A DNA stretch of 64,000 nt from NCBI GenBank assembly GCA_037445555.1, contig JBBIKG010000004.1, positions 75,038 through 139,037 of the forward strand. Direction: 5' to 3'. The position numbers and the translations under genes are program-made. Under the pieces are notes generated by a model. It ran no database searches, was not told the DNA's origin, and saw only the letters and a list, made by a program, of their open reading frames with translations. The first letter of the stretch is position 1, and the number at the start of each line of letters is the position of its first letter. This DNA comes from JAAYJT01 sp037445555. GTDB taxonomy: Bacteria > Bacteroidota > Bacteroidia > Bacteroidales > JAAYJT01. This document shows positions 50,482 through 57,844 of the stretch, piece by piece.

Positions 50482-51432
50482 TTATACCTCGGGAATTTTT
50501 TGTTCAAGAAAAGAAATGTTTCGTTTCAACCCCCGATAGCCTGTCCGCCGAATGGGTGAACCGGCAAAGATCCTGTTAAAATTTTCCTCCGAAATATTTT
50601 CCCATCCTTCTTTGCTCATCCGGGCAAGTTCAGGGATCATAGTCAGCCCCGGTTCGTGGTGCGGCACCGAAAAACGATTCCAGGGACATACCTGCTGGCA
50701 GATGTCGCACCCAAAAATCCATTGTTGATACACGCCTTTAAATTCCTCCGGAATGAATTCCCGGTGTTCAATGGTGAGGTAAGAGATACATCGCCGGGCG
50801 TCAAGCATTCCATCATTCCGTATCGCTCCGGTGGGGCAGGCGTCAACACATTTGCGGCAGCTGCCGCAATGACTGGCGGAGTAGGCTTGGTCATATTCGA
50901 ACTCAATGTCGAGAAACAATTCCCCGATGAAGAAATATGAACCATGCCGGGGGGTAATGAGCATGGTGTTTTTTCCTAACCATCCCAGCCCGGCTTTTAC
51001 AGCCCATGTGCGCTCAAGCATCGGCACCGAATCGGCAAATACCCGGCCGTGTGCCGGAGTTATCGTTTGGTTTATATATTGAAGCAGTTTCCTGAGCTTA
51101 TTTTTGATGATTTTGTGATAATCCTTCCCGTATGCATAGCCTGAAACAAGGTAGGGAGATCCGACGGGTAATGGATTGGGTGGATGATAATTCTGAAGCA
51201 CCACCACGATGGTTTTTACTTCGGGGGCCAGCAGTCGGGGATCCAGTCGTTTCTCTAGGTTTCTGGCCATGTAATCCATACCGGCATGGCAACCCGATTC
51301 CAGCCACTCCTCCAGCCGGGGGCGCTGTTCGTCAAGACTAGCGGCTTTAGCTATCCCGCAGGCAAAGAACCCCAGGTTCAGGGCATATTGCTTAACGAGT
51401 TCGGAGGCGGTTTGATTTTCAGGCATGTTCAT
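50482..51432 (-). CDS. queG: Epoxyqueuosine reductase QueG
   Basis: The 316-residue cobalamin- and Fe-S-dependent enzyme has two 4Fe-4S ferredoxin motifs (CGSCRKCVDACPTGAI and CDICQQVCPWNR) and the corrinoid-domain phrase KAGLGWLGKNTMLI. It reduces epoxyqueuosine to queuosine in tRNA as the last pathway step. It has no C-terminal HEAT repeats, so it is of the short form. It follows ruvB by 59 bases on the same strand. queD is at 14042. Confidence 0.94.
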   Translation of the reverse strand: MNMPENQTASELVKQYALNLGFFACGIAKAASLDEQRPRLEEWLESGCHAGMDYMARNLEKRLDPRLLAPEVKTIVVVLQNYHPPNPLPVGSPYLVSGYAYGKDYHKIIKNKLRKLLQYINQTITPAHGRVFADSVPMLERTWAVKAGLGWLGKNTMLITPRHGSYFFIGELFLDIEFEYDQAYSASHCGSCRKCVDACPTGAIRNDGMLDARRCISYLTIEHREFIPEEFKGVYQQWIFGCDICQQVCPWNRFSVPHHEPGLTMIPELARMSKEGWENISEENFNRIFAGSPIRRTGYRGLKRNISFLEQKIPEV

Positions 51433-51491
51433 TTCTCCTCATTGCACATCACATGTATCTGGTTAGGCGGGGAGGCAAAGGAGGGAAATAC

Positions 51492-52526
51492 CTATTCAGA
51501 AAAAAGATCTTTTTGTTGCGTGGGAGGTATTTTCCCCAGGTGGGCATACGCCCTTGGTGTAACTTCGCGTCCTCGCGGCGTACGCATGATGAAGCCTTCC
51601 ATGATGAGAAACGGTTCGTATACCTCCTCGATGGTGCCGGCATCTTCTCCTACCGCCGTAGCAATGGTGTTCAGTCCGACCGGCCCGCCCTTGAATTTTT
51701 CGATGATAGTACTCAGTATCTTGTTATCCATCTCGTCCAGCCCAAATTTATCCACGTTCATGGCCTCAAGGGCATGCCGGGTGATGGCCAGATCGATGGA
51801 TCCGTTGCCCTTAATCTGTGCAAAATCGCGTATGCGGCGCAACAGCAGGTTGGCGATTCGGGGCGTTCCCCGGCTCCGGCTTGCTATTTCATAGGCCGCC
51901 TGAGGTGTGATCGGGACTTTTAGGATGCCGGCAGAACGCACCACAATGCCTTCCAGTGTCTTTGCGTCGTAATAAGCCAACCGGGCGTTGATTCCAAACC
52001 TCGACCGTAGCGGGGCGGTAAGCAGCCCTGATCGGGTGGTGGCTCCTATCAGAGTGAAGGGATGAATGGAGATCTGAATGCTGCGCGCATTGGGTCCGCT
52101 TTCGATCATGATGTCGATACGGAAATCCTCCATGGCCGAATAGAGATACTCTTCCACCACAGGACTAAGACGGTGTATCTCATCAATAAACAGCACATCG
52201 TTTTGTTCGAGGTTGGTAAGCAGGCCGGCCAAGTCGCCGGGCTTATCAAGGACCGGCCCTGAGGTGGTTCGTATATTTACCCCAAGTTCGTTGGCGATGA
52301 TGTGCGAAAGGGTGGTTTTCCCCAGGCCCGGGGGACCATGAAGCAGGACGTGGTCAAGAGGCTCGCCGCGTTGGTGGGCTGCCTTTACAAAAATCCTCAG
52401 GTTATCAACTACCTGCTGCTGCCCGGCAAAATCGCCGAATTCGGAAGGACGCAAGACCTTCTCCAGCTCTTTCTCGGCAGGACTTAGCATGTCGGCGGAA
52501 GGGTCCAGAAAATTTTTATCTTGCAT
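51492..52526 (-). CDS. ruvB: Holliday junction helicase RuvB
   Basis: The 344-residue AAA+ motor has RPSEFGDFAGQQQVVDNL, Walker A GPPGLGKTTLSHIIANEL, Walker B VLFIDEIHRL, sensor GATTRSGLL and a C-terminal winged helix TPRGREVTPRAY. It drives branch migration with RuvA, encoded at 3018-3617. It probably forms an operon with queG. Confidence 0.97.
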   Translation of the reverse strand: MQDKNFLDPSADMLSPAEKELEKVLRPSEFGDFAGQQQVVDNLRIFVKAAHQRGEPLDHVLLHGPPGLGKTTLSHIIANELGVNIRTTSGPVLDKPGDLAGLLTNLEQNDVLFIDEIHRLSPVVEEYLYSAMEDFRIDIMIESGPNARSIQISIHPFTLIGATTRSGLLTAPLRSRFGINARLAYYDAKTLEGIVVRSAGILKVPITPQAAYEIASRSRGTPRIANLLLRRIRDFAQIKGNGSIDLAITRHALEAMNVDKFGLDEMDNKILSTIIEKFKGGPVGLNTIATAVGEDAGTIEEVYEPFLIMEGFIMRTPRGREVTPRAYAHLGKIPPTQQKDLFSE

Positions 52527-52672
52527 GATAGTATCGGCTCAGCCCTCATAAGGTCTTCAAAAATACAAAATCGATCTTTTACGTTGGGGATATCACCGAA
52601 TTTTTACTATGCATGACAGTGATATTGCAAAAAATAATACTTTAGCAGTGTGAAAACCCCAAAGTCACTGCC

Positions 52673-53512
52673 ATGAAGAAAATCATCGCCGCCATTGATT
52701 TTTCGAAAGGCTCGCTTCAGGCCCTGGAATATGCCTGTGTGCTTGCCCGGAAGATTTCTGCCAGCATCACCATGGTTTGGGTTGACAGCGAACATCAGCT
52801 TGACATTTTGGATAATAAGAGCAAAGACCTCCGCGATTATGTAATACGCAACTTTAAGGAGCTCATGAGTCAGTACAAACCCACCGGTGTTGTTTTCGAT
52901 TACAAGATGCGCAAGGGCAAGGTTTACCAGGAGCTTGCTTTTACCGCCCGGCAAATTGAGGCTGACTTCATTGTGGCAGGCACCCACGGTGTGACCGGGT
53001 TCGAAGAATACTGGATCGGAAGTAATGCCTACCGGATTGTTTCCTATGCACCCTGCCCCGTGATTACCCTGCGGTTTGATTTCAAATCCGATAACTCTTT
53101 CAATGATATTGTGCTACCTATCGACTCCACTGCAGAAACGCGGCAAAAAATTGCCCCAGCCTGCCAGATGGCGCTAGCGCTTGGATCCCGCATTCATATT
53201 ATCGGATTGCAAAACACTACTCTGCGCTCCCTGCAGAAGAAAACCCTAAGCAATATGGAGTTTGCGGTTAAGCAATGTCAGGAGAACCGCGTTCCTCACC
53301 AGGCCATCGAAATACATGCAGATAATGTGACACGTGCGGTAATCAATTATGCTGAAAGTATTCATGCGGCCCTGATAGCTATCATGACTGAGCAGCAAAG
53401 CCGTTCGTCGAGCCTGCTGTTGGGTCCGCAGGCCGAGCAAATCGTCAACTACTCCCCTATCCCGGTGCTGAGCATCCATCCCAAGGAAATAAAGTCCATG
53501 CTGAATCGTTAA
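52673..53512 (+). CDS. Universal stress protein, two UspA domains
   Basis: The 279-residue protein has tandem UspA domains (1-140 and about 150-275). The first keeps the ATP-binding signature AGTHGVTGFEEYWIGSNAYRIV split as GTHG and GSN; the second (SLLLGPQAEQIV) has lost part of it. Start phrase KKIIAAIDFSKGSLQAL and strand PVITLRFDF are typical. It is paralogous to 54108-54959, with only a SPOR gene between them. A -7-like TACTTTAGC at 52638-52646 lies upstream. Confidence 0.88.
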   Translation: MKKIIAAIDFSKGSLQALEYACVLARKISASITMVWVDSEHQLDILDNKSKDLRDYVIRNFKELMSQYKPTGVVFDYKMRKGKVYQELAFTARQIEADFIVAGTHGVTGFEEYWIGSNAYRIVSYAPCPVITLRFDFKSDNSFNDIVLPIDSTAETRQKIAPACQMALALGSRIHIIGLQNTTLRSLQKKTLSNMEFAVKQCQENRVPHQAIEIHADNVTRAVINYAESIHAALIAIMTEQQSRSSSLLLGPQAEQIVNYSPIPVLSIHPKEIKSMLNR

Positions 53513-53536
53513 CCTGTAAAGCCAGGTCTTTTTCGG

Positions 53537-53956
53537 ATGAAAGCATACCATCTATTTTTAACCGTTATGTTTGCCGCTGCCCAATACTTGTTTTCAGTAC
53601 ATGCAGTACATGGCCAGGGCGACGTGCGCATTATTCGCGATGACCGCTTGAATCAGCTTGAAGAGCAGTATATCTCCACCTTTCAGAAAAACAATGCCAT
53701 AGACGGTTACCGCATTCAGATTTTCTTTGATTCGGGAACACAGAGCAAGCGCAATGCCTCGGCGGCGCGCGACCGGTTTAAGCAGAAATATCCTGGAGCA
53801 GAAGCCTATCTTGATTTTCGCGAGCCCTATTACCGGGTCAGGGTGGGCGATTTCCGCACCCGCATCGAAGCTGAAGGTTTCAGAATAGCCATTCTGGGTG
53901 ATTTTCCGAATGCGTTTACCGTGGCTGACAAAGTTTCGGCCGGTATGGCAGACTAA
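53537..53956 (+). CDS. SPOR-domain secreted protein
   Basis: The 139-residue protein has a signal peptide (YHLFLTVMFAAAQYLFSVHA) and a C-terminal SPOR domain: GYRIQIFFDSGTQSKRNAS, KQKYPGAEAYLDFREPYYRVRVGDF spread over two strands, and RTRIEAEGFRIAI. SPOR domains bind denuded glycan strands of peptidoglycan, often at the division site. It lies between two universal stress protein genes. Confidence 0.88.
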   Translation: MKAYHLFLTVMFAAAQYLFSVHAVHGQGDVRIIRDDRLNQLEEQYISTFQKNNAIDGYRIQIFFDSGTQSKRNASAARDRFKQKYPGAEAYLDFREPYYRVRVGDFRTRIEAEGFRIAILGDFPNAFTVADKVSAGMAD

Positions 53957-53980
53957 TATCTTAGGAGCCGAAGGCAACGT

Positions 53981-54013
53981 ATTGACTTTACGCCCTTTAA
54001 TTACTATCTTAGC
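53981..54013 (+). promoter_or_regulatory. Promoter of second universal stress protein
   Basis: ATTG (53981-53984) and TATCTTAGC (54005-54013) are separated by exactly 20 bases, the spacing of the TTTG-N19-21-TAnnTTTGY promoter. The third usp gene has the same ATTG-N20 layout. Confidence 0.5.
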
Positions 54014-54107
54014 AGAAGCATTTTGTCAGCAATCGTCATCAGTTCATAATTGCTTTCCATTCACAGCAGGCGGCCTAGCCAACCATGTCAAACCTAAGCA
54101 TAGAAGT

Positions 54108-54959
54108 ATGAGCAATATAGTGGTAGCCATTGACTTTTCAGACTGTTCAATCAACGCCCTTGAGCATGCCATTACCATCGCCGACAAAGGCGGATATAAA
54201 ATCACCATGGTATGGGTCAATAATCCGACCACTACCAAGATACTGCTTGCTTCCAACAAATCAGTTGAGTTGAGGATAGAGGTGGAAGCCCAGTTTGCGG
54301 GTATTCTTAAAAAGTATTCGCCCGGTCTCTTTCCTCACCAGTTGGAATGGGTCATCCGCGAGGGGATTATTTACAAGGAGGTAAGTAAGCTGGCTGTGGA
54401 GCTCGACGCCATGCTTATCGTTGCCGGAACCCATGGAGCTTCGGGCTTCGAAGAGTTTTGGGCAGGTAGCAACGCCAACAAGATCATTTCCATGTCCAAA
54501 TGCCCGGTGATCACCCTCAGGCACGATGTTAGCCCGGTGAAGGAGCTTAAGCGCATCATTCTGCCCATCGACAGCACCACCGAAACCCGTCAAAAGGCGG
54601 CATTTACCCAGAAAATTGCAGCTTTGTTTAATGCAGAGGTGTTTGTGCTGGCTTTGTTTTCGTCCAGTGTCAGGGCGATGCAGCTGATGGTGGAGGGGTA
54701 TGCCCACCAGGTGATTGACTTTCTTCGCGGGCATGGCATTCGTTGCCATTACGATGAGCGGAAGAGCCGCAACAACGCATTGACCATCATTGAATATGCT
54801 AAAGAAAAGAAGGGCAACCTGATCTCCATCATGACGGATCAGGAAACCACTGCTGCCAATATCTGGCTGGGGCCTTATGCCCACCAGATTGTCAACTCCT
54901 CACCTGTTCCTGTGCTAAGCATACACCCCATCAGCCTTGACCTGGCGTTAGGTTATTGA
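54108..54959 (+). CDS. Universal stress protein, two UspA domains (paralogue)
   Basis: The 283-residue paralogue of 52673-53512 has the start MSNIVVAIDFSDCSINALEH. ATP motif pieces are AGTHGASGFEEFWAGSNANKI in domain 1 and a degenerate IWLGPYAHQIVNSSPVPVLSI in domain 2. An upstream extension of the frame to 53898 overlaps the SPOR gene and is not credible; the ATG at 54108 is clear. Such proteins bind ATP or AMP and accumulate under energy or oxygen stress. Confidence 0.88.
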   Translation: MSNIVVAIDFSDCSINALEHAITIADKGGYKITMVWVNNPTTTKILLASNKSVELRIEVEAQFAGILKKYSPGLFPHQLEWVIREGIIYKEVSKLAVELDAMLIVAGTHGASGFEEFWAGSNANKIISMSKCPVITLRHDVSPVKELKRIILPIDSTTETRQKAAFTQKIAALFNAEVFVLALFSSSVRAMQLMVEGYAHQVIDFLRGHGIRCHYDERKSRNNALTIIEYAKEKKGNLISIMTDQETTAANIWLGPYAHQIVNSSPVPVLSIHPISLDLALGY

Positions 54960-54977
54960 GGCTGTTAAGATAACAGG

Positions 54978-55009
54978 GGAGGGGCTGCGGCTTTCGCTGC
55001 AGCCCCTCC
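54978..55009. terminator. Hairpin between convergent usp and fbaA
   Basis: GGAGGGGCTGC (54978-54988) pairs with GCAGCCCCTCC (54999-55009), loop 10 bases. It has no strong T run on either side but lies exactly between two convergent stops. Confidence 0.65.
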
Positions 55010-55026
55010 ATTGTATCCTGACTATA

Positions 55027-56106
55027 CTAATAACGATCGATACAGTTGAGGTCTTCGAAAGCGGTCCTGAGCCTTGCCACCAGGGTCTTCTCGCCTTCGC
55101 GAAGCCACATGCGCGGATCGTAATATTTTTTGTTGGGCTTGTCGTCTCCTTCCGGATTGCCGATCTGACCCTGCAGGTATGCCTGGTTTTTCACATAAAA
55201 ATTCTTTACGCCTTCCCAATAGGCCCATTGCGTGTCGGTGTCAATATTCATCTTGATCACACCGTACGAGATGGCCTCACGTATCTCTTCGCGGCTTGAT
55301 CCCGACCCTCCGTGAAACACAAAGTCTACAGGCTTGGCCCCGGTGGCAAATTTCTTTTGGATAAACTCCTGTGAGTTCCTCAGAATAACCGGCTGGAGTT
55401 TTACATTGCCCGGTTTATATACTCCATGCACATTGCCAAAGGCGGCGGCTATCGTAAAGCGTGGGCTTACGGCGCCCATGCTTTCATACGCAGCGGCTAC
55501 TTCCGACGGCTGGGTATAGAGGCGGGCACTGTCGATGCCCGTGTTGTCCACTCCGTCTTCTTCGCCCCCGGTAACCCCGAGTTCTAACTCAAGCGCGATG
55601 CCCAGCTTGGTCATGCGCTCAAAATAGGCTTTGCAGGTTTCCAGGTTTTCGTGTAGCGGCTCCTCGCTCAGGTCGAGCATATGCGAGCTGAAGAGCGGTT
55701 TGCCGGTTTTCTCCATATGTTTATTGCTGGCCTCCAGTAGTCCGTCAATCCAGGGCAGCAGCTTCCGAGCCGCATGGTCGGTATGCAGAATAACGGGTAT
55801 GCCATAGAGTTCGGCTATCTGGTGAATATGCAGAGCCCCGGAGATTGTTCCGGCTATGGCGGCACGCTGACCGTCGTTATTGAGTGATTTGCCTGCAAAA
55901 AACTGACCGCCCCCGTTCGAAAACTGAATGATGACCGGAGAGTTCACCTCGCGGGCAGCTTCAAGCACTCCGTTCACCGAATTAGTCCCAACCACGTTTA
56001 CGGCCGGAAGGGCAAAGCCGTTTTCTTTCGCAATCCGGTAGATTGTTTTTACATCGTCGCCGGTTACTACCCCGGGAGCTACTTTGTTCGAAATCCTTTC
56101 ACTCAT
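55027..56106 (-). CDS. fbaA: Class II fructose-bisphosphate aldolase
   Basis: The 359-residue class IIA aldolase shows zinc ligands in ILHTDHAARKLLPWID, the LELELGVTGGEEDGVDN loop, AAFGNVHGVYKPGNV and the phosphate-binding VFHGGSGSSREEI. It splits fructose 1,6-bisphosphate to two triose phosphates. It is a single gene and converges on the usp gene through a shared hairpin. Confidence 0.96.
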   Translation of the reverse strand: MSERISNKVAPGVVTGDDVKTIYRIAKENGFALPAVNVVGTNSVNGVLEAAREVNSPVIIQFSNGGGQFFAGKSLNNDGQRAAIAGTISGALHIHQIAELYGIPVILHTDHAARKLLPWIDGLLEASNKHMEKTGKPLFSSHMLDLSEEPLHENLETCKAYFERMTKLGIALELELGVTGGEEDGVDNTGIDSARLYTQPSEVAAAYESMGAVSPRFTIAAAFGNVHGVYKPGNVKLQPVILRNSQEFIQKKFATGAKPVDFVFHGGSGSSREEIREAISYGVIKMNIDTDTQWAYWEGVKNFYVKNQAYLQGQIGNPEGDDKPNKKYYDPRMWLREGEKTLVARLRTAFEDLNCIDRY

Positions 56107-56241
56107 ATGTTCAGTTGTTTAATATTGTTATTACGAATCAAGGTATGCAAAAATACGATTTTTCTAGTCACGCCTCACCTCGTTTTACGGCCTGGCGGAA
56201 ATGCCTTGCAGGTATGATCGCAGGCTATATTGAAAATTTTG

Positions 56242-56250
56242 TATCTTTGC
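56242..56250 (+). promoter_or_regulatory. -7 element of tRNA-Arg(CCG)
   Basis: TATCTTTGC matches TAnnTTTGY and lies 11 bases before the tRNA. Confidence 0.6.
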
Positions 56251-56260
56251 GGCACGTACC

Positions 56261-56334
56261 GGCCCCGTAGTTCAGCTGAATAGAACGTCAGATTCCGGTT
56301 CTGAAAGTCACAGGTTTGAATCCTGTCGGGGTCA
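56261..56334 (+). tRNA. tRNA-Arg (CCG)
   Basis: Acceptor GGCCCCG pairs with CGGGGTC. The anticodon stem TCAGA/TCTGA encloses TTCCGGT (anticodon CCG). The T arm is ACAGG-TTTGAAT-CCTGT and the discriminator is A. CCA is not encoded. Confidence 0.94.
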
Positions 56335-56354
56335 CAGAGGGGAAACACTCATTG

Positions 56355-56385
56355 AGCCTGTCAGAAATTCTTCTGCAGGCTTTTT
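56355..56385 (+). terminator. Terminator after tRNA-Arg
   Basis: AGCCTG (56355-56360) pairs with CAGGCT (56376-56381), an inner CAGAA/TTCTG extends the stem, and TTTTT follows. Confidence 0.8.
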
Positions 56386-56465
56386 ACTTATCAAACAATT
56401 TACTGCCAGACATCCGTATGATTAACAGAAATGTTCGTTGCACAAACCTAACTGGCTGACTCAGA

Positions 56466-57007
56466 TTAGAGTGCATTAAGAAACTCATGCAGGTCGTCCT
56501 CTATATTCAGGTTTAGCTTTTTTCTCAGTCGTGAACGGTTTATGTAAGCGCTTGACGGCTGTATGTGCATGATGGCGGCTATTTCTTTTGAGTCAAGTCC
56601 CATTTTCAGATAGGCACAAAAACGGAGGTCGTTTTTTGATATCCCTGAAAATTTCTTTCTGAGTTTTTGATAAAACTCCTGATGCAACTCGTCGATTTGA
56701 ATTTCAAAGGTTTTGTCATCCGTCTTCAGGTACGATTCAAGTATTCGTTGCATTTCACCATATCGCACGGGTAGCGAAGCCGGGTTCAATCTCACCTGAT
56801 CATATTTTTCTTTAAGGTTGAGCAACAATCTGTTTTTTTCCTGATTTTCCTTGGCCTTGTTGGCCAGCTCAATGGTCTTGAGCTTGAGTTGGTGCTTCAG
56901 CAATTCCGATTCCTTTTTCAATTGGTCTTTTTCGCGATTAAGCTCGTCAGCCTCCTGTTTTTTAGGATGGCTACAATCTGCGTTTCAGTAAATCGGGTCT
57001 TTTTCAT
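56466..57007 (-). pseudogene. Truncated LuxR-type regulator joined to an IS3 transposase start
   Basis: The intact frame from ATG 56921 encodes 151 residues. It is a coiled coil (ELLKHQLKLKTIELANKAKE) followed by the HTH end common to Bacteroidota LuxR-like regulators (KFSGISKNDLRFCAYLKMGL, SKEIAAIMHIQPSSAYINRS). The large sensor or TPR part such proteins carry is missing. Upstream, the frame can be followed back through QEADELNREKDQLKKES to a TGA with no good start. From ATG 57007 another frame reads MKKTRFTETQIVAILK, the start of an IS3-family OrfA, meeting the regulator frame at an A6 run (56958-56963) one base short. It is probably inactive, unless slippage at A6 or restart at 56921 rescues a short DNA-binding protein. 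Confidence 0.65.
56947..57007 (-). mobile_element. IS3-family OrfA 5' fragment
   Basis: MKKTRFTETQIVAILK plus, after restoring one A, QEAD matches the highly conserved beginning of IS3-group OrfA transposases (family form: ETQI..ILKEQEAG). Only about 20 codons remain. The rest of the IS and its right end are not present in the window. Confidence 0.7.
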
Positions 57008-57397
57008 AGGGTTTTAGCTGTTTAAAATTAAGAGTTTTATTTACTCCTCTAATTTTAAATGGCCAAAGCCAGGAGAAGCTGACACGGTAACCGGACAAAC
57101 AGAATTTAATCAGAATGCATATATGCCTATTAGTGTGCCACTTACGCTGACGGAACACAGATAATAGGGGTATCGGCTCAGGTATCCTGTATATATTTTA
57201 TATATAGCTTGAGGAGGCTGCCTGATGAAAAGTTTTTCACTTGCTTAATATCTGGGCTGAATGATCACCGCTCACTGGATTGCACCGTGCACAATCCGGG
57301 GTTTCGGTCTGTGTGCGCACAACCCCATGGCAACCCAAACTATTGCAAAAACGCAGTTTTTACACTACATTTGTACTGTCATCAGGATTGTAAGAAT
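57008..57397. other. 390-bp gap with AT-rich inverted repeat
   Basis: Apart from the usp promoter at its right end, the gap holds an imperfect inverted repeat directly upstream of the IS3 fragment: TTTAAAATTAAGAG (57021-57034) against CTCTAATTTTAAA (57047-57059). No gene was recognised on either strand. Confidence 0.5.
57342..57374 (+). promoter_or_regulatory. Promoter of third universal stress protein
   Basis: ATTG (57342-57345) and TACATTTGT (57366-57374) are separated by 20 bases, close to the Bacteroidota consensus, 23 bases before the start codon. Confidence 0.6.
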
Positions 57398-57844
57398 ATG
57401 ATTAAAAACATCTTGCTTGCCATCGATTTTTCTGACCTTGCGGCCCGCATCCTCGAAGTAGCCCGCGAAATGGCCACTGCGCTCAACGCCCGGGTTTGGA
57501 TCATCCATGTGGCCGACCCAAATCCCTTTTTCCTCGACCAGGATATTGAACCCATGGTGCTGCGACAGCAGCACGAGATGGAGATCAGCCGCGAGCAGCA
57601 GGAGCTGGAAGCCATGGAAACCTATTTCCGGAAAAACGGTATCGAAGCCACCGCCTGCCTCAAGTATGGCGTTCCTGTGCCATCCATCATGGCCAAAGCC
57701 AAAGAAGTGGATGCCAGCCTGATTATCATAGGCAAGGAAAATCACGGGTTCTTCCATAAAACCTTGCTTGGGAGCGTAAGCGAGGGAGTGGTTGAAAAGG
57801 CATGCTGCCCGGTGCTGGTAGTGCCTATCGGCGAGGACGACTAG
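57398..57844 (+). CDS. Universal stress protein, single UspA domain
   Basis: The 148-residue protein begins MIKNILLAIDFSDLAARIL and contains the ATP-loop variant IIIGKENHGFFHKTLLGSVSEG, ending PVLVVPIGEDD. It is the third usp gene within 5.2 kb but has one domain, where the other two have tandem domains. The frame is open to 57209, across the promoter; the ATG at 57398 is preferred. The last 20 bases overlap the convergent YgiQ gene. Confidence 0.88.
   Translation: MIKNILLAIDFSDLAARILEVAREMATALNARVWIIHVADPNPFFLDQDIEPMVLRQQHEMEISREQQELEAMETYFRKNGIEATACLKYGVPVPSIMAKAKEVDASLIIIGKENHGFFHKTLLGSVSEGVVEKACCPVLVVPIGEDD

Noticed and set aside
53898..54107. N-terminal extension of the second two-domain universal stress protein
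   Set aside because: It overlaps the SPOR gene and the putative promoter, and family alignment starts at MSNIVVAIDF.
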